DNA from: Megalonaias nervosa
Taxonomy: Eukaryota > Mollusca > Bivalvia > Unionida > Unionidae
Direction: 5' to 3'
NCBI GenBank assembly: GCA_016617855.1
Contig: JAECUM010033800.1
Span: forward strand, 1 to 64,000
DNA length: 64,000 nucleotides
The position numbers and the translations under genes were made by a program. Positions 39,901-51,900 of the stretch are shown here, piece by piece. Under the pieces are notes generated by a model. That model had not been told where the DNA came from. It saw nothing but the letters and a program-made list of their open reading frames with translations, and did not search any database. The stretch's first letter is position 1; each line of letters starts with the position of its first letter.

Positions 39901-42900
39901 TAGAAATGTTACACACGCATGGCAGAACTCACTTTTGGATAAATTAATTGTCAAACTTGCATCATTGAGTCTGTCAAAGAATTTCAGAATTGTTGCTAAA
40001 TGTTCTTTCCAGGTGTTGTTGTAGATGATGACATAATCATGTAAACATCACAATTATCTTGACCAGAGGTAATCATGTTCATTAAACGTTGAAAAGTTCA
40101 TGGCTAACCTTTCATCCCAAATGGCATCACTTTATTTTGATAAAGTCCATCTGGAGTCACGAATGCCGAAATTTCCTTTGCCCTTTCCGTCAGTGGAATT
40201 TGCCAAAATCCTTTCAGAAGGTCAAATTTGGTGACATACTTTGTATTTCCAATTTTATCAATGCAGTCATCGATTCTTGGCAATGGAAATGAATCTGTTT
40301 TAGTCACACTGTTCACCTTTCTATAATCAGTGCACATGTGGAAAGTTTTATCTGGTTTCAGAACAAGTATACATGGTGAACTCCAGTCACTTTTAATTGG
40401 TTCTATGAAATCATTTTCCAACAAATAATGAATTTCTTTTTTCAAGTATTCCTGTTTGAGAGGGTTCATCCTGTATGGGTGTTGTTTCACAGGTTTGGAA
40501 TTTACAATTTCAATTTCATGGTAAATTTTGTTTGTTCTTGTAGAAACATCTGGAAATAAGTGCTCATATTCAAATAATAACTGTTTAAGTTCATTCCTTT
40601 CTTGTTGTTGCAAATGTAAAAGTGTCTGGTCCAGATTATTCATAATTTCTGAATTCCGAAGATTTGTTACTCCAAAATCAATAGTGTCCAATTGCATTCC
40701 TTCACTTAAATCCTCACTGAGTGGGACAGGTACAACTGAATTAATTGCATAATTAACCTGGCTATCTCTCTCAATATACTGGTACTCCTTTAATTTATTT
40801 ATATCCCAGGAGTACTATTATTATAATTTAATTTATTCATTTTCTTCTTAACTTTATAAGGGTTGTAATAATATAATCTGAAGAAAATTTTGAAGAATGA
40901 GCAAGAGAGACAGAACTCACCACACTCAAAAGTTCTCTCCACTGAAGTTCTGTCAAACCATAATTTCACTTTTGACTTGAATTACTGAGTGCCAAATTCA
41001 AGCATAATTGACTGGAAAATTCCAGACATAAAATTTGACCATTGATCAGATTAGACAGATTTGGGAAGGCCAAATTGAGTAAAGAACTTTATCAAAGCTT
41101 TTACTACTGTTTTAGTTTTTATATTCCTCAAAGGAATTGCCTCTGGGAATCTTGTTGACGCACACATTATGGTCAACAAGTATTGGTTACCTGATTTGGT
41201 CTTAGGTAAGGGACCAACACAATCTACCATTATTCTGCTAAATGGTTCATCAAATGCAGGAATAGCTTGCACATGAGCCTTAGGTATCTTCTGATTGGGT
41301 ATTCCTACCATTTGACAAGTAAGACAAGATCTGCAGTATTTACAAACATCACTTTTAATTTTTGGCCAACAGAAGTGAGTCAAGATCTTGTGATAAGTCT
41401 TACTAATCCCTAAATGACCAGCCAAAGGAGTTTCATGGGCCAGACTAAGAATTTCCTGTCTGTATGATTTTGGAACTACAATTTGATAGTTCACTGACCA
41501 CTCGTCACCAGCAGGTACCTCAGGAGGTCTCCATTTTCTCATAAGAATCCCATTTCTAATGAAATAACAGACAGATACTTCTGTGGCTTCAGTTTCACTA
41601 AGGGCTCTTTGAAACAAACAGATCTCAGGATCTTTTCCCTGTTCGACGACAAGTAATTGTCATTTGTCACCCTGATTAGATAAAAGAGAATGAGTAGTTA
41701 AAAGAGCATCACTGTGATCAATACCCTTTGATTGATCCAAACAAGGAGTGAAAGTGTCCTCATCAAAAGCCTGACCAATACATGTGTCAGCTAAAAGAAT
41801 ACTTTCCTTATCAAAATCATTCTCAAGAGCTTTCTTTGCCATAGCTCTAGTAACTGCACATGCTGGGTACAAATCAGGGAATTCTTTTTCAATAGGATCA
41901 ACATTCTGATCCAAAGAAGGCTTGTCAGTTACAAGTGGATTAACCACAACCTTATCTCCAGCTAGGTCGTTGCCTAGTAATAAATGAATTCCCTCAATGG
42001 GTAAAGAATACACTATACCGACTGTCACAGGTCCTGAGACTAAGTCTGATGACAAATTTACACAATGGAGAGGAACATTAACAAAGCTGCACTCTACTCC
42101 TTGAATAAGAACACTATCATTAGAAGAAGACTTCTCAGAAAAAGGCAAAGTATATGATAATAAAAGACTCTGAGAAGCTCCTGTGTCCCTTAAAATTTTA
42201 ATAGGGATAGGATTGGCTGAATCACCCAAGAGTGATATAGAACCCTTTGACATCAATGGTTCATAATTCTCCATAATAAAATCAGACTGGGGTTTATTAG
42301 ACCCAACAAATGTATTGCTTTCAATACATGACCATGACCTTGACCTCTTAGAAATAAGAGCATTTGGAATAGGTCTGTCTTGATTCTGATGCTTATTTTT
42401 CAATTTGTAGCAATCAGAAATAACGTGTCTCTTCTTCTTGCAATAGGTACAGGTAGGAAGAGATAAGGATTTGTGATCAAGCTTATCAGAAGCTTGATTT
42501 CTAAAAGTTGTGCCAGATTGAAATTTAGAAGGGCTCATATTAGGCTGAAGTACTTTTTTACCAGATGACTGCTGAGTGGAAGACCTGACTACAAAAGAAA
42601 CTTCATGAGCTAAGGAATACTCATCAGCAGTATGAGCAGCATTTTCCAAGGTTTCGACCTTATGCTCATCAAGATAAATTCTAATGTCAATAATGGACAC
42701 AGTTCTTGAACTCTTCAAGTAATATGAGTTGTATGAGATTTTTGTAATTTTTTTTAACCTTTTTGGCTAATCACCATCTATCAAATTGTCGTGCTTTTTC
42801 CCCATGCAAATTTGACATAGGTCTGGTCAGTTGATTTTCTAGAATTTCTAAATCCTTGTCAATAAGCCTCAGGGAGTAACTCATAACCCTTCAAGATATA

Positions 42901-45900
42901 ATCCTTAACCACATCATAGTCAGCACTCTGCTGTAGTGACAGTGAAATGTAAATATCACGAGCTTTACCAGTAAGTACATATTGTAATAATACATTGTAA
43001 TAATAGAGTCCAGTACTCTCTTGGCCACTTCAAAATTTCAGCAATTTTCTCAAAATGAACAAAATGCTGATCTACTTCTTTTTCCAGAAAAAGGGGTACT
43101 AACTTCATATTTCTTAAAACATCAAAAGTAGGGGAGTGTTTTTAATTCGCCAGCTCTAATTCTTTTAACCTAATCTGAAATTCCATTTTTTCCTTTTCTC
43201 TTTGCATTTGCATTAGCCTATCTTCCTTTTTCTTTCTCAAATTGCATTCATCTTACTTCCCTTTCTCTTTCCATTTGTATCATTTCCATCTGAAACTGAA
43301 CCTGTCTTATCTCTAATTCCAACTTTTTAGCCGTACTTCCATTTTCAAAATTTCCAACCATTCCTGGGGAGAATTTTAAAAAATTCTCTACTTTTGATGA
43401 TATTGTAAAAAAGCCTGTTGATTTCACTACAGATTTCTAAATGTGAAATAATACTTGGGATTTAAAAAGTTCTGAAACTAGAGGAATTTAAATTTCAAAA
43501 ACAAAGTTTTCTGAAATATTTTAGCCAAAATTCATATATCCCAAGGACGAGCACCCAATTTTCTGTTATGAGTCTAAGCTCTTAAAATAAGTAACAGAAA
43601 AGAGTGAAGACAACAAGCTTTGTAAAATTTAACAAATAATTTATTTCCCTAGAATACCAAGTGAACAATTAAGAAAAAAGAACTTAAAGTTTTACAAATC
43701 AAATCAAAAAATAATCCAAGAATTAAAAAATAGAAGTCCTAGTAATATAAAGTCCTGAATGAAACTGAGTTCGAATCCCGATGAAATGCAAAATGGAAGG
43801 CGATGACGTCTGCTGTAACCTTCAAAGTGTAGATGTGTCGACAGTTTCTTCTTGAATCACAGAAAATATTATTCCAGTTTCAAATTCCATATAAATTTCA
43901 ATAAATGTCTTTATCCAAGAATTTTGTAGGAGCACTTATGTATTTCCAGGGAAAAGAATCACTTGAATTCCATAAAATAAAAATTCAACTCTGGTCACAA
44001 CATAACAACTTAACATGTCAATTGTTTGGAGCCCGACTGAAAAAACTCTATCAAAAACAACAGTTATACGCTAACTAAGACGTAAAACAGATTCCCAGAT
44101 GAGGGTCAATCTTCTAGAAAAAATAAAAGTTTGTAACAATAAACACATGTTTCATATCATGTACTCCAGGTATGGCCTTGACTTAACTTAATGATTCTTA
44201 CTCTGAGAAAGAATAAAAAAATATTTAAAAAAAGTTGTTCACCAAAACTGTCACTGATTCTTAATCAAGGTCAACAACTAGATATAGTGTTTCTATTATT
44301 AGCTGTTTATCAATGAAATAAAAAAAAATAACAGTCAGGTCAAACAGAACTGAACTGAATTTCTGGACAATGTCAAATCCAGTAAACAAAGCTAAATTAC
44401 AATAACATGCAAAGGAATTAAAAAATTTAAAACTAACAAAAAAACCCCAATTTAAATAAATATAAATAACAATATACAGCTGACAGAATTAACTCATCCA
44501 GAGTCAGAATGAATTTAATTAGTGACACAAGCCAAAGACCTACTTCACCCACAACATAAATAGATTAATTCAATAAACAAAGGATGTAAATGATCCACTA
44601 CAGTAGAACAATAAAGAGATCTTTGACAGTGGCACATTCAACTTGGTGTCCAAGTTTTATTAACTCACATTATAAATGACTATGGAGTTTACCAATGCTG
44701 AAAATGCTAGGAATTTAAGAGTGCTCATTCACCCCTAGCATTATATATTAACTCCACAGAAAAGCAAACAGTATACCCAAAGCAATGTACTACAATGAAA
44801 ACTGGGTAAGATGATATCTCATTCTGCAATATAAGATTATCAGCACTGTGCTGGAATTTCACAACAGGCAAAAGAAGGATACAAGCTCTGAAACTATGTA
44901 CATCACTGACCATTTTCTTCAAAGAAAAAATGGTTAATCATAATAAAAATTTTTTTATGCCTTTCTGTGAAAAAATACTTGGGTTAAAACCACTTTAAAT
45001 GATTTTTTGTGTGATTTCATTGAAACTACTCCTAAATACTTTAATATGTTTTATAAATTCAAGTTCAGAATTTATTCTTTGATACAAGATCAGACAAATG
45101 CTGGTTGGTTCTTTTTTATGAGTTCACCTAAACATGATAAGCAACAGAGTTATACAACAGTGTCAATCAGTATTTAACAGTACAACAGCACATCAAAACT
45201 GTGAGTAAAGTGGCATGCCCAGATATGCACTATGAAAGATGCCCTCTGCTGGTGTGGCCACAGTTCAAACTTGCAACCCACTGACTGACTCAGTCATGCT
45301 AACCACTGAGTCACAGCAGGTCCTCCACAGAAAGAAGTGAAATAATAAAGACTGTATGCAGTGTATCATCAACAACATACAAGTACAGTCAAACCTGTCT
45401 ACAGTGGTGACCTATGGGAAAAAGGCTGAAGTGGCCTTTGAAGACATGTGACCTCTTAAGGCAGGTTCTGCTCTCAAACTTGGTTCATGACAAATGCATG
45501 TACTATGCACTGATTAGCAATATCATTATTAGCAGTGGTAATATAATTATTACAGTAGTAGTAGTAGTATCATTATTATTACTTTATAATATCATTTTTA
45601 TTAGTAGTAGTGTCATTATTATTATTATTTTACAATATCATTATTATTAGTGGTAGTATTATTATTATTAGTGGTAGTATCATTATTACTTTAAAATATC
45701 ATTATTATTAGTGGTAGTATCATTATTAGTAATGGCAGTATCATCATTATTACTTATAATATCATTATTAGTAGTGGTAGTATCATTATTAGTAGTGGTA
45801 GTATCATTATTATTACTTTAAAGTATCATTATTATTAGTTGTAGTATCATTATTATTACTTTATAATATCATTATTATTAGTGGTAGTATTGTTATTATT

Positions 45901-48900
45901 AGTGGTAGTATCATTATTATTAGTGGTAGTATCATTATTATTACTTTAAAATATCATTATCATTAGTGGTAGTATCATTATTATTAGCGGTAGTATCATT
46001 ATTAGTAGTGGTAGTATCATTATTATTACTTTAAAATATCATTATTAGTAATGGTAGTATCACTATTATTACTTCAAAATATCATTATTAGTAGTGGCAG
46101 TATCATTATTATTACTTTACAATATAATTATTAGTAGTGGTAGTATCATTATTATTACTTTAAAATATCATTATTAGTAGTGGTAGTATCATTATTAGTA
46201 ATAGTATTATTATTATTACTTTAAAATATCATTATTAGTAGTGGCAGTATCATTATTATTACTTTAAAATATCATTATTATTAGTGGTAGTATCATTATT
46301 ACTACTTTACAATATCATTATTAGCAGTGGTGGTATCATTATTATTATGTTACATGTATTAGTATTAGCAGTAGTAGAATGCACTCAAGATTCATGTCTT
46401 CAGAGTAGTTATTTAGAGAAAACAAAAAAAACAAAATAATAAAATAAAAAAGTTCCACATAAGATTACTGTATACTCACTGTAATCCCTAATATATATTA
46501 CATTATCACTGATTGTCAATGTCATGTATTGATTGTCATGTGTCAAAGTTTTGATACATTTTTAGCAGTCCCTTTAATTTGCATTCAAACTTTACCAATG
46601 ATTGAAGAAACACATGACTGACTTTTTGTTAGGCAGCTGGTGTAATTAGGCATAAAACAGGTGTTCACACTTCAAACAATTAATGGATGAAGCAGTTGTT
46701 CAAACTCACCGAGATTAAAAGATGGTCTGCTTTTAAGAGAGACCTTTGATGATTAGGGAATGAAAAGAAGCTTCCTATGGCTATCATTTCACATATTATG
46801 TCTGTATATATACCATTCCTTGCTCATCAAACAAAAGAAGTTTCATTTGCATAGTTGTGCAGTCACTGCTGATATGCTCCAGTAACTTGTAGAAGGCAGG
46901 GTCAAACCACTGCTTGGTTAAGGAACACATGGCTACCAACCATGGAAGACGCTGACTACATGACATATAGGAAATTTGCTGGGGGAAATTAGAATGGCCA
47001 TTGTGGCAGGTGACCATCAACTCAGGTGACCTTTAGGACAGGTTTGACTGTACAGTCAAATCTGTCTTAACGGTTACTTTATGTTGTGTTCATCTGGTCA
47101 CAACAGTCATTCTAATTCCCCCCCACAGGCAAATTTCCTACATGTCATGTGTGTAATGGGTCACCCACTTTCTGTTGTCAGCAGCCAGGTGTTTCCTAAC
47201 TTTATGCAGTCATCAGTGTGCAATCACTTCTTATCTTGCTTGCACTCACCATACTTCAGTCACACTGTCAGTGTAACTCAAAGGTGTCAATGTCAAATAC
47301 GAAACTGCGGCAGTTTTCATCATTAGGAAAAAGGGTCAAAGCAATTTATGTTATTGCAACAGAAATAGAAGTTGCCTTTAGTACCAGTGTCATAGATATA
47401 GTTTGATATCTTCATCTATTTGCCTGTGTGGAACATAAATTTGGGTGATAACACCATGTAGATGTATTTTATGATTTTGTTGAATAGTGTACATAAAGCA
47501 ATATTAAGAACATGATGATAATGATGATGATGTCTGTTGCATAGTATTTGCTCAGAAACCAATTCTGTAAGTGAACCTGTGTAGAGAGGCCACCTGTGCG
47601 CAAAGGCCACAGTTGCCTTTTCCATGGATGGCTGTTACTGACACGTTTGACTGTATCTACACATTCATATTTTAGTACAAGAAAGTGGTGCAGAAAGCCA
47701 AGCTACTTAGGCTCAAGTGAAAATTCAAATGAATACAGCATCATGCCCATATGCCTTACTTAAAAGACATTTTAACTTTCTGTTTCAGAAATTTGAAAGT
47801 ACATAAGTGTACAGCCCTTCTCTTGATAGAGATCATATTTACCTAAACACAGATCTAGCTGTGAGCAACACAGACACTGATCTGCAGTTGCATCATACAC
47901 CAATAAATCAGAGTCCATGCTGCTGACTGGAAATAAGTAGACCCTGATACATTACTACATTAAGCAAGATCAAATTTGGATCTATACTGTTTGCTGATGG
48001 ACATGCTTTATAGATGAGCAAATGTAACATGTTTTTGTTGTTAGTATTAAGCTGAAAACTGATTATCCAATAGACTGCATACATGGGCACAATTCAAAGA
48101 AAACTGGCAAAACATTGTACATTATTTAAAATAAGCATATATTATGTTATTTTTATCACATAACTGGTCAATTTAAAATTTATCACCTTTATTTTTCATA
48201 ATTTCAACTAGTGAATTTGTGAAATATTAGTCACATGATGGCTATCTGACATGATTTTTCCAGAATTGATTGAAATGTGGGAAGGACGGATTTATGCTTG
48301 TTGTCTGCATAACAATGTGCCTGTGTCATCCATTATAATCACATTATTTAGTCACAGAGTTACAGTTACATCTGCACAAAGCGTTCATTTGCTAACATCA
48401 AAATATGTAATAATACAGTTTAGGTTAGCTGAACAGACTCATAACTTTTGCGATCAATAATTATTGCATACAATGACTATGCAAACATGTATGTATTAGC
48501 CATTTGAGGACAGCTACTGTACTACCCCAGACTTCAGTGTCATAATCCAAAGACATATTCCAACATACAGCATCACTGCATCTCAACCATTCCTTTTTCT
48601 TAGGTCCACTGTAACAGTCTGGGGTGCACTTCACAGAACCAACCCTTTAGGGGTGGGTTTAACTTTTGTACATACATGTACATTATCTGTACATTGTTGG
48701 CTAAGATTTTATGTTTAGTTCATGACAAGACAAGTTTATACATCCTGTATACAAAGTTTGATACCTGAATCATAAAGTCTGGTGAGGAGATGCATCCTGA
48801 TGAGTACGAAATCCTCATCACAATAGTACAACTCTGACACAAGTACTCAGTTTCATCCCATCAGACTGCCACAGTTACTTGGTGGAAAAACAATATCTGA

Positions 48901-51900
48901 ATTAATCTTTGATCCTGACCTTGGTGACATGGCAAGAATCAGACTTTTCAGTGATGATACCAATGCTTACCATGTCTTTTTTTTTTTTTTTCAAAGACAG
49001 CTTGAGATCCATGGAGATTCACAGTGTTGACCTCTTAGTCTTGAATATAGGACAGTGAATGTTACATTCAGTTCACAACTAGTATATGACATGTGAATCA
49101 ATCAGTTTTGTATTTATATCTCAAATAGCTTCTGAGATAGAAAGTATGCATATACCAATGTAAAGAAGAAATATGTTGTTGTTGTTGTTGTTGTTGTTGT
49201 TGGGTTTAACGCCATTTTTCAGCACAAGATAGGCTATGCATGGCAGCCAGTATAATTGGTGGAGGAAGAACCCTGGAAAACCCCGGGAACAACCACTGAC
49301 CCACGAGAAGCTATTGGCAGGCTTTCTCACGTACCCACGTTAGCCGAGCCTGAGACTCGAACTCACGCAGACAGAGGTGAGATGGCAGTGATCCGTAATG
49401 GTGAGTGCTTTAGACCACTAGGCCACTCGGGGCCCCAGAAGAAATATGAGTTAAGAAACAGAATCTGAACATCAGAACAGGAATACTTTAAAGTTTTCAT
49501 CCATCATTTTATTTTAAGCAGTAAATGTTACTGATTCAAACTGATTTTTGGTTGAAATGTGATTCCTGTAATCTTATTTCCCAATTTGGTCATAAACATG
49601 TCTGTCAAAAAGTGCTGATGGCTTGTATATCCAGTTGTGAATTTCTGTAGCACACCTTTTTTGTTACAATATATTCCTTTTCAGTCACCATTTGTTTTAA
49701 GATTTTTTTAAAACTTTCTGAGGTTAATTAGAGTACTCCATGTTTGATTGATCAATATTTGACTGCTTTTTTAATTGATCAATATTCAACTGATTTTAAG
49801 ATACAAGTGCTTAAGTATGCTTTCACAATGAATAACACCCAGGCATTACAAACATTTCAATAATGTAAATATACTGGTGTTTAAGTTAGAGTTCACCTAT
49901 ATGAAATTTTATCTGACCTGAAATCAGAAACTGACAGAAGTGATCTTAATGGTGTAATTTGAGGTTAAAAAGTATAAATGATTCTGCCAAAATTGGAATA
50001 GCCTGCATCCCTGCATATAAACAATGAGCATGTCCAATCAGGGACATATATCCAAGTCAATGGTTCCGTGAAATGCAGTGTCTTTCCCTTATCTGAATTT
50101 TTTATTTTGAAGTTTTAGCTCATTTAAAAACCTCAATACCAAGTTAACACTGTCACTACTGATGCTGACTTCATACTTGCTATGTCTTGCATTTCTGTAT
50201 GAAAAAGGCGAGAAGAGAATATTCTGCTTATTAGGAGGTTAGAGATTATCATGTCATTTGAAAACACCCTAATTTTATGCAATTCTCATGTCATTTGGAA
50301 ACATCCTAACATTATGCAATTCTCATGTCATCTGGAAACATCTTAACGTTATGCAACTCTCATGCCATTTGGAAACACCCTTCACATTATGTAATTTTAT
50401 TTTTCTATGAATGTGCAAAGTCATTGATATTCCAATGTGTTGGGGTGATGAGGTGAGGAATGGGGTTGCAAATGACCAGTGAGTAAATTCCATACATAGA
50501 AACTTTCTGACTTAAAAGGGAAAATTCCAAAAACATATCTGAAGCTAGAACTATACTTATATTAGCATTTGATCACTAATGTCTTTTGGATGATCAGTTC
50601 TTTATAATGTAACATATTAATCTTTAGTACCTTTGATTCCATGTGTCTAAGCATTCGCAGCTGAAACTGAATTTGTTGGACTTGTTTATTTATGAAACTT
50701 CAAAAATCACAAAGCTTTAAAACAAACACAAAAATTGGTCTGATGAAAGAATGTATAATTTGTCACTGAAAAAATATAAGCAGCCCTTTAGTAAGTTATT
50801 CAATCAGATTTAATAACATGCTTTATTAGACTACATTTACCCGACAAGGATTCTGTTCCTATAACTGATTTGACAAGGTATGCCTGGTTTGGTATTACCT
50901 GACACATGTATGACAAAGCATGCCTGCCATGATCTTACCTGATACTTGTATGACAAAGTATGCCTGCAATGGTGTTACCTGATACTCATATGACATTACA
51001 CAGGTTTTCTTTGTACAAATGGAAAATTCTGATAACAGCTATGCCATCTTTTCTACATTATTCAGTCCCCTTTGTACAAATATAAAATTCTGATAACAGC
51101 TATGCTATCTTTTCTACATTATTCAGTCCCCTTTGTACAAATGTAAAATTCTGATAACAGATATGCTATCTTTTCTACATTATACAGGCCAAGAAAGATT
51201 AAAGAAATGTAAAGTTCTACTCATCTGTTGCTAACTATGGGTCATTTATTTTATATATGTAATCTATACATAATACTAACAAAAGTTCTTGCCCAGGGTC
51301 CATGGAATGGGGCAATTCATCTGAAACAGTTGCCCCAGTTTATGTCATTTCACCCAGATGTGCAGAAGAAGTGAAGTGACTTCACCTTTTTCTATTTGAT
51401 GTCCCTGTCCCTTTTTTCATGCTACTGTAATGCTTTTATATTATGAATACACTATCAACTCTTGCATTTTTATCCTGTTCAATAAGCAAGGTAAAAATAT
51501 TTTAAATATACTATTTTGTGCTTCTTGATCAATTTTTGTATCAGAAGAATAATTGTTTATGTCTGAAATTAGGTTTCAAACTGTAAGATTCCAGCTAAAA
51601 ATTCACACATGCTGCCTGAACTGAAATTTATTATTCTGTGGGATTTTATGGGCTAACTGCATGTAAGAGCAAATCATTATTCTGTGGGGTTTTAAGCTCT
51701 GACTGCATTTAAGAACAAATCATTATTCTGTGGAATTTTATGGCTGACTGCATTGAAGAACAAATCATTATTCTGTGGAATTCTATGGACTGAATGCACA
51801 TAAGAGCAAATCATCATTCTGTGGGGTTTTAAGGGCTGACTGCATTTAAGAACACACAAGTTTCTTTCATATTTTGCATATGATTTAGAAGTAACCTGTA

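Larger units (their letters stand above)
38216..44471 (-). mobile_element. Gmr1-like Ty3/Gypsy LTR retrotransposon, defective
   Basis: 6.26 kb on the minus strand: 5' LTR at 43564-44471, 3' LTR at 38216-39111, both bounded by TGTTA...TAACA and flanked by a 4-bp direct repeat atat (38212-38215, 44472-44475). The order along the element is gag-like coiled coil, CCHC knuckle, protease, integrase, reverse transcriptase, RNase H. Integrase before RT is the Gmr1-like order, as in Ty1/copia and unlike typical Gypsy. Several stops, a frameshift at the RT active site and a truncated integrase show that it cannot move on its own. It lies in the same orientation as ZFYVE26. Confidence 0.88.

Noticed and set aside
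39683..40024. Plus-strand ORFs in the LTR element
   Set aside because: They are antisense shadows of the RT/RNase H region, which reads on the minus strand.
45414..45650. Plus-strand ORF within pogo-like element A as a transposase
   Set aside because: The second half is microsatellite-encoded and the first half is terminal repeat; no DDE or HTH motif.
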